The notes beneath the pieces were generated by a model. The model was not told the DNA's origin. It ran no database searches and worked only from the letters and a program-made list of their open reading frames with translations. Shown here in pieces: positions 17,234 to 27,000 of a stretch of 34,343 nucleotides of DNA (its first letter is position 1; each line of letters begins with the position of its first letter). The stretch comes from Bacteroidaceae bacterium (lineage in GTDB: Bacteria > Bacteroidota > Bacteroidia > Bacteroidales > Bacteroidaceae). The position numbers were made by a program, and so were the translations under genes. The stretch covers positions 1 to 34,343 of the forward strand of contig JAFUYM010000056.1 in assembly GCA_017470525.1 (NCBI GenBank), given 5' to 3'.

Positions 17234-19180
17234 TTACCAACTCCCACCACCTCCACCGCCACCTCCGCCGCCAGAGAATCCACCACCTCCACCACCGCTG
17301 CTACCGCTGGAACTGCTGTCGTGACTGATAATGTTGATGGCGTTGCTGGTGGAGGAATAGAGGCTGCTCGTCATGTGGGAAGTCAGTGCATGACCCATTA
17401 GCGGGGTGTTCGTTTCATACCAATCGGGCTTCTCCACTTCAATATCTTTGAAAAGTTTTGCCCATTTTTTGCTGAGGTCGAACACCATCGCATAAGGCAA
17501 TACCTTATAGAAATAGGCAGGGTCTTCTTGCTGCAAAGATTCAAGGCGTGATTTCTCGGCAGTTTTGATGAATTCCTTGAAACCCAGCAAACGCCCAATC
17601 ATTTGTACACGATAATCGGTATCAACATTGAAACGCCCGATGAATTCGCACAGAAGGAAGCAAATGACAAACAATGCAACCACCATCCAGGAAGTAAATG
17701 GCGAGCCGTATGTGACAAATTGGCTGTAGAAGAAACATATTGCAGCCATGACAAGAGCCTTCACGATGAATGTGAGGAAACGCTTCCATTTGCTTCCAAA
17801 AAGGTCTTTGCTGCTATCGTACAAGCGAACAGCGGCACCAACTACAAATGGACATGCCCATAAGCCGACGGCAAAGACCCACTCATTCAAATCAAAGTCT
17901 TCGATGACAGAATTGGTGCCAAGCATACAGGTGCTGGACAGAAGCAATGCAACATAAAGAAGGAGTGGAGCCCATTTATAGGAGGAAAGTTTCCTCTCTC
18001 CCTTGAAGGAGTCTTTCAGGGCTTTCTTGAAGCCCTCTACCGCAGAAGGCTGCTCGCCCAGATGGTTCAGATCTGCCGTGTCTCCATTTCCAAAAAGAAT
18101 TTTCATTATCTTTTTCTGATAAGTGGGCGCATTCTTTGGCAGGTCTTTCAGTTTGGTCAGAGTGGTTTCTGTCTTTTTCCCGAACAGTGCACTCTGCTCT
18201 TCTTCCTTGATACTGATGTAACCCTGTCCTGCCAGCCACGGAATCATGGAGGCGATATCGATGGAATCGACGCTGCCATCAATGATGGTGCCCACTTCCG
18301 CACTGCTGATGTCGTCGGGAGGATAGAACTCTATCACCTTGGTTGGGATGTTGCGCTTGGTCTTGAACAGATAAAAGATAATCAATACGATTAGCATCAG
18401 TGTGATGGAGAAAGCGATATAATGGAACACGTGATTGACAGAACGGGCACCTTCGTAGTAACCCTCTGGAAGTTTTGCGTAGATGGTGATGCCGTGATTG
18501 GGAGGAATGTTTATGGCTTTTCCCGTAATGACGTTCTTCGTGGCTTTAATGGTCAAGTTTTCCACTGCGTTTTTCTTGTCACCATACGCTCCGCTATAAA
18601 CTTCGAGAAGTTTCTGGATGTTTGCGGGTAATGGTTTCTCAAATTCAATCCTGAAACTGAAATTCTCGATGGGTTCATTGAAGTCGGTTCCCAAAATAGT
18701 ATGGAAGATATAATCATAGTCGGGACGGCGGTCTTCACGATATACATATTTATAGTGAATTACATAACGTTGTTCTCCTGTCACCTCTTTAGAAGAACTG
18801 CCAATACGAACCACCCAGTTACGGTCATTGCCGTCTTCGGTTGAGTACTCCCAGCCATCCACTTTGAAGTCCTCCACTTCGCTTTTATAGTTAAATTTGC
18901 GCCAATCTTGCACCACTTGCCCCTGATTTACGCGTTGTTCCATCCCCTCATCTTTGGACACATCGTGCTCTAAGGAAAATGTCAATGGAATGTATCGGTA
19001 GATGCCATGACGTGGTTCTTCAAAGAACACATCTATTGTCTCGGTCACTTCCCATACATTGTCTTGATGCACCACAGCATCAAAGCGGTAGTTCTTATAA
19101 TAGAATCCCCCTCTGTCCGCCTTTGCTGCAATGGCAGCAATAAGGAGCACAATAAATAAAAGGCTTCTGTGATTTCTCAT
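17234..19180 (-). CDS. DUF2207-type membrane protein with Gly-rich tail
   Basis: A 648-residue protein with a signal peptide (about 1-21). A beta-rich extracytoplasmic DUF2207-like domain (about 22-245) begins DRGGFYYKNYRFDAVVHQDN, followed by a membrane helix (about 245-268), a cytoplasmic region, and a cluster of four helices (about 405-515). The C-terminus is a Ser/Gly run ending GGGGSW, as often seen in this family, where a terminal glycine-rich tail follows the last helix. The molecular function is not known. It starts 7 bases after lemA; the LemA-DUF2207 pairing is common in bacteria and suggests a shared membrane role. Confidence 0.85.
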   Translation of the reverse strand: MRNHRSLLFIVLLIAAIAAKADRGGFYYKNYRFDAVVHQDNVWEVTETIDVFFEEPRHGIYRYIPLTFSLEHDVSKDEGMEQRVNQGQVVQDWRKFNYKSEVEDFKVDGWEYSTEDGNDRNWVVRIGSSSKEVTGEQRYVIHYKYVYREDRRPDYDYIFHTILGTDFNEPIENFSFRIEFEKPLPANIQKLLEVYSGAYGDKKNAVENLTIKATKNVITGKAINIPPNHGITIYAKLPEGYYEGARSVNHVFHYIAFSITLMLIVLIIFYLFKTKRNIPTKVIEFYPPDDISSAEVGTIIDGSVDSIDIASMIPWLAGQGYISIKEEEQSALFGKKTETTLTKLKDLPKNAPTYQKKIMKILFGNGDTADLNHLGEQPSAVEGFKKALKDSFKGERKLSSYKWAPLLLYVALLLSSTCMLGTNSVIEDFDLNEWVFAVGLWACPFVVGAAVRLYDSSKDLFGSKWKRFLTFIVKALVMAAICFFYSQFVTYGSPFTSWMVVALFVICFLLCEFIGRFNVDTDYRVQMIGRLLGFKEFIKTAEKSRLESLQQEDPAYFYKVLPYAMVFDLSKKWAKLFKDIEVEKPDWYETNTPLMGHALTSHMTSSLYSSTSNAINIISHDSSSSGSSGGGGGGFSGGGGGGGGGGSW

Positions 19181-19187
19181 GTCTCTT

Positions 19188-19751
19188 TTATAACTTTACA
19201 TCCACAACATTACGTTCTCTCTCACTTTCCACTGCATACATGGATAGTTCCTTGAAGCCGAACATTGCAGCAATAAGGTTGAACGGGAACATCTGGCACT
19301 GGTTGTTATACACTCTGACACTACCATTGTAATAACGACGTGAGAAGGCGATTTCCTCTTCCATCTTCGACAAGCGTCCCTGCAAGTCCAAAAAGTTCGT
19401 GTTGGCCTTCAGTTCCGGGTATTTCTCCACTACCGCTATCAACGATTTGAGTGCATCGCCAATCTTCATCTCGCTGTTGATGGCTGAGTTCAAGTCGCCT
19501 TGCTGCGAGACTGTGCGCATCTTCGTCACTTCCTGCAGCGTGTCGGTTTCGTGCTTGGCATAGCCTTTCACCACCTCCACCAGACTCGGAATGAGGTCAA
19601 ATCGTTTCTTCAGATAGACATCCATCGTTGAAAAGGCCTCCTTCACTTTGTTGCGTTCCTGCACCAGTGTGTTGTAGGTGACGGCGATAAAGATGCAGAG
19701 CCCAATAATCAAGGAACCAATGAGGATTCCAATGGTAGTTGCATTTATCAT
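19188..19751 (-). CDS. lemA: LemA family protein
   Basis: A 187-residue protein with one N-terminal membrane helix (about 6-27) and a long helical cytoplasmic domain. Family blocks seen are YNTLVQERNKVKEAFSTMDV, LKKRFDLIPSLVEVVKGYAK, ELKANTNFLDLQGRLSKMEE and IAFSRRYYNGSVRVYN, followed by FPFNLIAAMFGF. LemA proteins are widespread with no settled function. The ATG sits 13 bases after the ispG stop and the stop is 7 bases before the DUF2207 gene, so the three are one transcript. Confidence 0.95.
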   Translation of the reverse strand: MINATTIGILIGSLIIGLCIFIAVTYNTLVQERNKVKEAFSTMDVYLKKRFDLIPSLVEVVKGYAKHETDTLQEVTKMRTVSQQGDLNSAINSEMKIGDALKSLIAVVEKYPELKANTNFLDLQGRLSKMEEEIAFSRRYYNGSVRVYNNQCQMFPFNLIAAMFGFKELSMYAVESERERNVVDVKL

Positions 19752-19764
19752 TAATTCAGAATTT

Positions 19765-21165
19765 TTAGCGGGTTAAATCATTTTCAATAAACTCTATCAG
19801 TCGCTGCACGGCTTCGGCCTCGGGGATGTTCTTTTCGATGCACTCCTTCTTTTTGTAGAGTGACACCTTGCCTACGCCAGCACCCACATAGCCATAGTCG
19901 GCATCTGCCATTTCGCCAGGGCCATTAACGATGCAGCCCATGATGCCAATTTTGAGAGTGGCGAAACGTTTGTCTGTTACAGCACGTTGACTCACAGCCG
20001 TGCGAATCTTAGCGATGGTTTCTTCTAAGTTGTAAAGAGTGCGTCCGCAACCTGGACAACTGATATATTCAGTTTTGGTGAATTTAATACGGGCTGCTTG
20101 CAGAATGGCATCTGCCAGTTCCGTGAGTTTTTCTTCGGTGAAATCGCTGTTTTTAATAACGAGACGATGAGCAAGTTGGTCGATGAAAAGGGCACCAACC
20201 GTCATCGCGGCTTTCAGTTGTAAATCTTCCCAATTCTTCTCATGCAATTCAATCGTAACAGTATCGTCAACAATTGCAGCCTTCACACTCTCCCTCATCA
20301 GAGCACATTCCTCGATGGAATCGACCAACTTTCTGGCAACAGGAATCTCGCGTTCGGGGGCTTCCGACAACGAGACACGAATCGTATCACCAATACCTTC
20401 GCAGAGTAAAGCCCCGATTCCAACGGCACTTTTGATGCGTCCGTCTTCTCCTTCACCAGCCTCAGTTACCCCCAAATGCAATGGGAATGCCATGCCTTCT
20501 TTCTCCATCTGCTCAACCAGCAAACGTACTGTACGAACCATGACCACGGTATTGCTTGCCTTAATGGAGATGACCACATTCGAGAAGTCTTCACGAACGC
20601 AGATGCGTAAGAACTCCATGCAGGATTCCACCATGCCTGCAGGAGTGTCGCCATAACGCGACATGATGCGGTCGCTCAATGAACCATGATTGACCCCAAT
20701 GCGAATTGCAGTGTGGTGTTCCTTGCAGATATTCAAGAAAGGAACGAAACGTTCGTCTATTTTCTTGATTTCATCGGCATATTCGGCATCGGTGTACTCC
20801 AATTTTTTGAAAGTCCTGGCAGGATCAACATAATTGCCGGGGTTGATGCGCACTTTTTCGCAGATGGTAGCAGCGGTGTCGGCAACAGCAGCATTGAAAT
20901 GTACGTCCGCCACAAGAGGGACGGTGTAACCATCTGTACGTAATGCATCACTAATATTTTTCATATTGAGAGCCTCACGTTGTCCCTGTGTGGTCAAACG
21001 CACAATCTCACCTCCAACATCAACAATACGTTTTGTTTGGGCGACTGAGCCTGCGGTGTCCATCGTCGAAGTGTTTGCCATTGACTGCACACGGATAGGA
21101 TAATTACTTCCTATCATCACGCCGCCGACATCTACATCAGTTGTTTTTCTTCTCTGGTAACCCAT
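19765..21165 (-). CDS. ispG: 4-hydroxy-3-methylbut-2-enyl diphosphate synthase (IspG)
   Basis: Reduces MEcPP to HMBPP in the MEP isoprenoid pathway using a 4Fe-4S cluster. I choose the ATG at 21163-21165 (MGYQRRKTTDVDVGG, 466 residues), which matches where the family begins; the frame also has a TTG at 21193-21195 that overlaps the purE stop. Blocks seen are PIRVQSMANTSTMDT, PLVADVHFNAAVA and RINPGNY. The C-terminal half has the cluster ligands, CPGC (380 and 383 when counted from the TTG), GCIVNGPGE (421 and 428). The protein is ~100 residues longer than the E. coli enzyme but shorter than the ~600-residue form I expect in many Bacteroidales. All ligands are present, so it should be active. 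Confidence 0.95.
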   Translation of the reverse strand: MGYQRRKTTDVDVGGVMIGSNYPIRVQSMANTSTMDTAGSVAQTKRIVDVGGEIVRLTTQGQREALNMKNISDALRTDGYTVPLVADVHFNAAVADTAATICEKVRINPGNYVDPARTFKKLEYTDAEYADEIKKIDERFVPFLNICKEHHTAIRIGVNHGSLSDRIMSRYGDTPAGMVESCMEFLRICVREDFSNVVISIKASNTVVMVRTVRLLVEQMEKEGMAFPLHLGVTEAGEGEDGRIKSAVGIGALLCEGIGDTIRVSLSEAPEREIPVARKLVDSIEECALMRESVKAAIVDDTVTIELHEKNWEDLQLKAAMTVGALFIDQLAHRLVIKNSDFTEEKLTELADAILQAARIKFTKTEYISCPGCGRTLYNLEETIAKIRTAVSQRAVTDKRFATLKIGIMGCIVNGPGEMADADYGYVGAGVGKVSLYKKKECIEKNIPEAEAVQRLIEFIENDLTR

Positions 21166-21191
21166 ATAAACTGAGAATAATTGTTTGACAA

Positions 21192-21701
21192 TCAATTACA
21201 CTTATAGGCAAATTTCACATCTTTCAATTCCACATTTGCCTTTTCGATTTTCTGACGAAGCCCTTCCTTGTAGTTCGTAAATTTCTCAGCAAGCGCTTCG
21301 TCAGACAATGCCAACATCTGTACAGCCAAAATACCGGCATTCAATGCGCCATTGATGGCTACTGTTGCCACAGGAATGCCCGGAGGCATCTGCAACATAG
21401 AGTAAACGGCATCCACTCCATCCAACACGCTGCCTTTCACGGGCACACCAATGACGGGGAGTGTGGTGCTGGCTGCAATCACACCAGGAAGTGCTGCCGC
21501 CATACCCGCACCAGCAATGATGACCTTAATGCCACGCGCTTTTGCACCTTTCGCAAACTCTTCTACGGCATCGGGGGTACGATGGGCAGAGAGAGCATTC
21601 ATCTCAAAAGGAATTTCCATTTCATCGAAGAACTTGGCAGCCTTCTCCATGACGGGAAGGTCGGAAGTGCTGCCCATAATGATTGATACTACAGGTTTCA
21701 T
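21192..21701 (-). CDS. purE: N5-carboxyaminoimidazole ribonucleotide mutase
   Basis: Converts N5-CAIR to CAIR in purine synthesis. A protein of 169 residues with the class I PurE blocks IIMGSTSDLPVM (8-19), FEMNALSAHRTPD (33-45), IIAGAGMAAALPGVIA and LPVIGVPVKGSVLDGVDA. The His in SAHR is the catalytic residue. No purK is visible in the window. The stop TGA (21192-21194) is 26 bases before the chosen ispG ATG, and the gap to the PAP2 gene upstream is 36 bases, so purE belongs to the minus-strand run started at rpoN. Confidence 0.97.
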   Translation of the reverse strand: MKPVVSIIMGSTSDLPVMEKAAKFFDEMEIPFEMNALSAHRTPDAVEEFAKGAKARGIKVIIAGAGMAAALPGVIAASTTLPVIGVPVKGSVLDGVDAVYSMLQMPPGIPVATVAINGALNAGILAVQMLALSDEALAEKFTNYKEGLRQKIEKANVELKDVKFAYKCN

Positions 21702-21737
21702 ACTCGTTCTTTTTAAGAGTTTTTCTAATGACTAAAT

Positions 21738-22361
21738 TTACATCCAACTGAGTAGGATAAAGGTCATTGCGCATAAATAACCAATGCCAAAGCCCACAAG
21801 CACTTGTGCCAAACTGTGCTGCCGAAGGATGATTCTGCTTGTTCCCAGTGCACCAGATAGTAGCAGCAAGGCACAGAATGGCCAGACAGGATTGTAAAAG
21901 AACAGGATGCTAAAGGCATTCAATGCCCCGACTAAACCACCCATCCCCACCATGTGAGTGCTGACTTTCCACCAAGCGTTGACCGTGATGCAGATAATCT
22001 GAGAAATGAGTCCTGCCATCACGATGCCACGAAAAAACATCGCCGTGTTTATCTTCGTCATGATGACCAAACATGTGGCATAACTCAACAATGTGACAAT
22101 ATAAGGCATGTGTCGGTGCTCGCGATGACTCAATTCGAGGTGAGTCCATTTCTTGAACAGTCGAAACGCCGTGATTCCCAATGTAGGTACAAATACCGTG
22201 AAGAAATAGACCATACAGACAATGAACAACTTATATCCCCACGGCAGCATCCGCAAGTAACTGAACAGGAACAGCCCCAAGAACACCCACATGGGGGCAT
22301 ACAATGGCATGAAAAGCGTTGACATCAACTTTGCCGTCTTAATCAGTGTCCTGTTCTCCAT
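21738..22361 (-). CDS. PAP2-superfamily membrane phosphatase
   Basis: A 207-residue membrane protein with about six helices. The PAP2 core can be read in its second half: STHMVG (SxH motif), then SRIILRQHSLAQVLVG (SRxxLxxHxxxQ), and an Arg/His-rich segment (HREHRHMPY) in place of the first KxxxxxxRP motif. The third motif has Q where Asp is usual (HSLAQ), which is seen in some divergent members. The substrate may be a lipid phosphate such as undecaprenyl diphosphate or a lipid A precursor, but the sequence does not tell. It begins 17 bases after rpoN and is probably cotranscribed. Confidence 0.85.
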   Translation of the reverse strand: MENRTLIKTAKLMSTLFMPLYAPMWVFLGLFLFSYLRMLPWGYKLFIVCMVYFFTVFVPTLGITAFRLFKKWTHLELSHREHRHMPYIVTLLSYATCLVIMTKINTAMFFRGIVMAGLISQIICITVNAWWKVSTHMVGMGGLVGALNAFSILFFYNPVWPFCALLLLSGALGTSRIILRQHSLAQVLVGFGIGYLCAMTFILLSWM

Positions 22362-22378
22362 CTGTTCTTATCGGAATT

Positions 22379-23896
22379 TTATCCACGGCGACTTCCTACA
22401 GGGGGAATGCCTAATTCTACACGATATTTTGCGATAGTGCGGCGAGCAAGTGCCACACCTTTTTTCTTCATTAGTTCCACAATCTTATCATCGGGGTAAG
22501 GATTCGATTTGTCTTCCGTGTCAACAATTTCTTTCAGCATCTCCTTGACCAGACGACCATCAATCTCTTCACCGGAAGCATTCTTGCGAGTCAGTTTGAA
22601 GAAATCCGATAATGGGTAAATCCTTCCATCCAGCAAGGCGCACTTGGAATTGCACACGCGAGAAATGGTTGAAACATCATATCCCGATTTTTTTGCCACA
22701 TCTTCCAACACAAGACGGACTTTGTCATCTTCGTCTTTCGTGAGAAAGAACGTATGCTGCAAATCGATGATGGCTTTCATCGTCTCATACAATGTACGCC
22801 GACGTTGTTTCACGGATTCAATGAACATTTGTGCCGCCTCTATTTTCTGGCGTGTGTACATCAGTCCCTCCTTCTCGCTGCGTGTCATCTTGTTCGGATT
22901 CGCCTGATAGGTCTTCATCTGATGGAGATAATCTTGGCTGACATGCAGCCTTGGCACTTCACCGCTGTTCAACTTCATTAAAATGTTTCCTTCCGGGTCG
23001 GTTTCCACGATGAAATCGGGAATTTGTGTCTGTGCACGGTCAGAAGAAGACTCACTCAAAGCAAAACCCGGATTGACATTCAGTTTTTTGATGTCCTCAA
23101 AAAGTGCGTCTACCTGCAGTGCCGAAATGCCCAACTTGTTCTTCAGTCTTTCTTTATTTCTGTTGATGAACAAGTCATAGTGGTCTGCAATGATTTTTCT
23201 CTCCAGTCGCAAGACCCTTTCTTTCAATTCTGAAACAGGTTCCTCGTCATTGTTCAACTGGCGGTCAATCTGCAGCAACAAACACTCCTGTGTGGAACGT
23301 GCCCCGATTCCCGCAGGGTCGAAATTCTGTAGGATATGCAGCATCTTCTCCACCTCTTTTTCCGTCACATACAGATATTCCTTGAATGCCAATTCTTCTG
23401 TGATGGTAGAGAGGGAGCGGTCAATAAAGCCTCTATTGTCAAGTGAACCTATCAAATACTTCAGAATCGTCACTTCATCCTCGCTCAAGTCATAGTTCAT
23501 CATTTGCGACTCCAAGTACTCAATAAACGAACCGCTGTCACCCATCGGCAATTCATTTCGCCCCTCTGCTTCATGATTAGATGTATAGACAGGCAAATCA
23601 TCGTCACTATAAGCAGACAAACTGGCGATTTGTGTGTCATCGCTGTCGCTGTAAGGGTCATCTCCCGTGTCATTGATGTCGATTCCATCGATGGAATCGA
23701 CATTTTCCTCCGCTTCTTGTCTTTCCTCAGATGCACCTTCTTCCAATGCAGGGTTGTCCATCAGTTCTTTCTTCACCTGCTGTTCAAACTCGGCAATAGG
23801 CATCTCCAACAACTTGACCAACTGAAGTTGCTGTTGCGAAAGGTGGAGTTGCTGCTCCATCCTTTGAGTCTGTGTCTGGGTCAGTGCCTGAGGCAT
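22379..23896 (-). CDS. rpoN: RNA polymerase sigma-54 factor
   Basis: Alternative sigma factor that needs an AAA+ activator. A protein of 505 residues from the ATG at 23894-23896 (MPQALTQTQTQRMEQQLHLS). The Gln/Leu-rich activator-interacting region I is at 1-50, an Asp/Glu-rich region II follows (about 60-115), then the core-binding domain, an HTH and the RpoN box ARRTIAKYR (about 484-492), ending at GSRRG. The open frame extends to an ATG at 23938, but the promoter box TAACTTTG at 23922-23915 lies between the two starts, so the upstream ATG would not be in the mRNA. A 28-bp perfect palindrome is inside region II. No sigma-54 activator gene is seen in this window. Confidence 0.97.
   Translation of the reverse strand: MPQALTQTQTQRMEQQLHLSQQQLQLVKLLEMPIAEFEQQVKKELMDNPALEEGASEERQEAEENVDSIDGIDINDTGDDPYSDSDDTQIASLSAYSDDDLPVYTSNHEAEGRNELPMGDSGSFIEYLESQMMNYDLSEDEVTILKYLIGSLDNRGFIDRSLSTITEELAFKEYLYVTEKEVEKMLHILQNFDPAGIGARSTQECLLLQIDRQLNNDEEPVSELKERVLRLERKIIADHYDLFINRNKERLKNKLGISALQVDALFEDIKKLNVNPGFALSESSSDRAQTQIPDFIVETDPEGNILMKLNSGEVPRLHVSQDYLHQMKTYQANPNKMTRSEKEGLMYTRQKIEAAQMFIESVKQRRRTLYETMKAIIDLQHTFFLTKDEDDKVRLVLEDVAKKSGYDVSTISRVCNSKCALLDGRIYPLSDFFKLTRKNASGEEIDGRLVKEMLKEIVDTEDKSNPYPDDKIVELMKKKGVALARRTIAKYRVELGIPPVGSRRG
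23676..23703. repeat. 28-bp perfect palindrome inside rpoN
   Basis: The half ATGTCGATTCCATC is followed directly by its reverse complement with no spacer. It encodes the repeated acidic stretch VDSIDGIDI of sigma-54 region II. The core TCGATGGAATCGA also appears in ispG (near 20315) and in the DUF2207 gene (near 18257), each time over a VDSI-coding stretch. Confidence 0.75.
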
Positions 23897-23914
23897 ATTC
23901 CAACAAATTTCTTG

Positions 23915-23950
23915 CAAAGTTAGAGAAAAAACATGCATTAAACAACAAAA
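23915..23950 (-). promoter_or_regulatory. Bacteroidetes-type promoter of rpoN
   Basis: On the minus strand TAACTTTG (23922-23915) is a perfect -7 box, with TTG at 23945-23943 20 nt upstream and TTTTG just before it. The transcript would start about 10-15 nt before the ATG at 23896. It fixes the rpoN start. Confidence 0.75.
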
Positions 23951-24018
23951 GAAATGAAAAAAATGAGTCTCTTTGCATAAGATAGCCTACAGTTCGGCAT
24001 AAAAATAAGTTAATTTAT

Positions 24019-24048
24019 TTTGTAGGCACTCAATTTGTATTATCTTTG
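24019..24048 (+). promoter_or_regulatory. Bacteroidetes-type promoter of dnaE
   Basis: TTTG (24019-24022), 18 nt, then TATCTTTG (24041-24048): both elements are perfect and the spacing is near ideal. The transcript would start about 10-15 nt before the dnaE ATG at 24066. It is back to back with the rpoN promoter. Confidence 0.8.
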
Positions 24049-24065
24049 CAACAAAATAAGAAAGT

Positions 24066-27000
24066 ATGGAAGACTTCGTACACCTGCATGTACATACTCA
24101 ATATAGTATCCTCGACGGACAGGCTGCCATCTCGAAACTGGTTGATAAAGCCATCAAGAACGGGATGCGAGGCATGGCTGTGACCGACCATGGCAATATG
24201 TTTGGCATCAAAGAGTTCTTTAATTACTGCAACAAAGTGAACAAGGGCAAGTCGGACGAGGAGAAATTCAAACCCATTTTTGGCTGCGAAGTGTATTGCG
24301 CACGTCGCGATTTGCATTCAAAGGAGAACAATGCCTTAGACAAGAGCGGATGGCATCTTATCTTGCTGGCAAAGAACGAGATTGGCTATCACAATTTGGT
24401 GAAGATTGTCAGTGAGGCATGGGTGGATGGTTACTATCATCGTCCACGTACAGACCACAAATCCATTGAGAAGCACCACGAAGGTTTAATCGTCTCGTCA
24501 GCATGTTTGGCAGGCGAGGTTCCTCGTTACGTGAAAAATGGTCAGATAGAAGAAGCCGAGAAGTCTATTGAATGGTTCAAGAGCATCTTCGGTGATGACT
24601 ATTATATCGAATTGATGCGCCATGAGGTGAAAGACCCCATGCAACGGGCAAACCGTGACACCTACAAAGAACAGAAAGCCATCGAGCCGATGATGATAGA
24701 GTTAGCACGGAAGCACCATGTGAAACTTATCTGCACCAACGACTCTCACTTTGTAGATGAGGAAAATGCCGAAGCACATGACCGATTGCTCTGTCTCTCT
24801 ACGGGCAAAGACTTGGACGACCCCAACCGAATGCTGTACAGCAAGCAGGAATGGTTCAAGACCAAGGAAGAAATGAACGAGGTGTTCAAAGACCTGCCTG
24901 AAGCACTGAGCAATACCATCGAGATTCTTGACAAGGTGGAGACCTACAGCATAGACCATGCCCCTATCATGCCTTTCTATGCCATTCCCGAAGACTTTGG
25001 AACAGAAAAAGAATGGCGTGAGAAATTCACCGACGAAGACATTTTTAATGAGTTTACACGCGATGAAAACGGCAATGTGGTTCTTTCGCAAGAGGATGCC
25101 GAAAAAAAGATAAAAAAACTCGGTGGAATCGACAAATTGTATCGTATCAAGTTTGAAGCGGACTACCTGAAGAAGATCACTTACGAAGGGGCAAAACGGC
25201 TTTATGGAGACCCTGTTCCCGATAGTGTGAAAGCACAACTTGACTTCGAACTGCATGTGATGAAGACCATGGGTTTCCCCGGCTATTTCTTGATAGTGCA
25301 AGATTTCATCAACTCTGCCCGAAAGGAACTGGATGTTTGGGTGGGACCTGGTCGAGGTTCGGCTGCGGGAAGTGCTGTGGCATATTGCTTAGGCATCACG
25401 AAGATTGACCCCATCAAATATGACTTGCTGTTCGAGCGTTTCCTCAATCCCGACCGTATTTCTCTTCCAGATATTGATACCGACTTCGATGACGACGGAC
25501 GTGGGAAAGTGCTGCAGTGGGTAACGGAGAAATATGGTGCCGAGAAGGTGGCACACATCATCACCTATGGCACCATGGCGACGAAACTTGCTATCAAGGA
25601 TGTCGGACGTGTGCAGAAAGTGCCGTTGGCTACGGTGAACGCTCTCTGTAAGGCGATTCCCGACCGACTGCCGAATGGCAAGAAGATGAACCTTGCCAAT
25701 GCCATTGAATGTGTGCCCGAACTGAAGGATGCCGCCACATCGCCCGACCCATTGCTGAGGGACACGATGCGGTTTGCACAAATGCTTGAAAATAACGTAC
25801 GCAATACGGGAGTGCATGCCTGTGGCACCATCATTTGCCGCGATGCCATTGACGACTGGGTGCCAGTGAGCACAGCCGACGACAAGGAAACGGGTGAGAA
25901 ACTGCGCTGTACCCAGTATGACGGTCACGTGATTGAAGAAACGGGACTCATCAAAATGGACTTCTTGGGTTTGAAAACACTTTCGCAACTGAAAGAGGCG
26001 GTGGCAAACGTCAAAGAAAGTTTGGGCATCGACATTGATGTTGACCAATTCGACATCACCGACCCTGCCACCTATCAACTTTATTGCGATGGTCGCACTG
26101 TGGGCACCTTCCAGTTTGAGTCGGCAGGCATGCAGAAATACCTCCGTGAGTTGCAGCCTACCGTCTTCGAGGATTTGATTGCCATGAATGCGCTTTACCG
26201 TCCTGGTCCAATGGACTATATCCCCGATTTCATCGATAGGAAACAGGGTAGAAAGCCTATTGAGTACGATATCCCTTGCATGGAGAAATACCTCAAGGAT
26301 ACCTACGGAATCACCGTCTATCAGGAGCAAGTGATGCTTCTGTCACGACAATTGGCAGACTTTACCCGTGGTGAGAGCGATGCGCTTCGTAAAGCGATGG
26401 GTAAGAAAAAGAAAGACATCGTTGATGCGATGAAGCCCAAGTTCATCGAAGGAGGTCAAAAGAATGGTCACGACCCCAAAATCCTCGATAAAATCTGGGG
26501 AGACTGGGAGAAATTTGCTTCCTACGCTTTCAACAAGTCACACGCCACGTGCTACTCATGGGTGGCTTACCAAACTGCTTTCCTCAAAGCCAACTTCCCT
26601 GCTCAATTCATGGCTGCCGTCATGAGCCGTTCGCTCGACAACATCACAGAAATCCGCAAACTGATGGACGAATGCAAGGCTATGGGAATTAGCACCTTGG
26701 GACCAGATATCAACGAGTCTCGTCATAAGTTCTCTGTCAACTTCGAAGGCGATATACGTTTTGGCATGGCTGCAGTCAAAGGTGTGGGCGAGTCGGCTGT
26801 ACAAGCCATCATAGAAGAACGCGAGAAAAATGGTCCTTATACCAGTTTCTATGACTTTTTTGAGCGTGTAAATCTCTCTCAATGCAACAAAAAGAATATT
26901 GAAAATCTAGTTGTTGCGGGTGCCTTTGACTGCTTCAAGGACATCCATCGTGAGACCTTCTTCGCCCCTGGACAGAGACCTGGAGAAACCTATCTTGACG

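Noticed and set aside
22379-23938. Longer sigma-54 protein starting at 23938
   Set aside because: The promoter box at 23922-23915 lies downstream of that ATG, so it would not be transcribed; the family start is at 23896.
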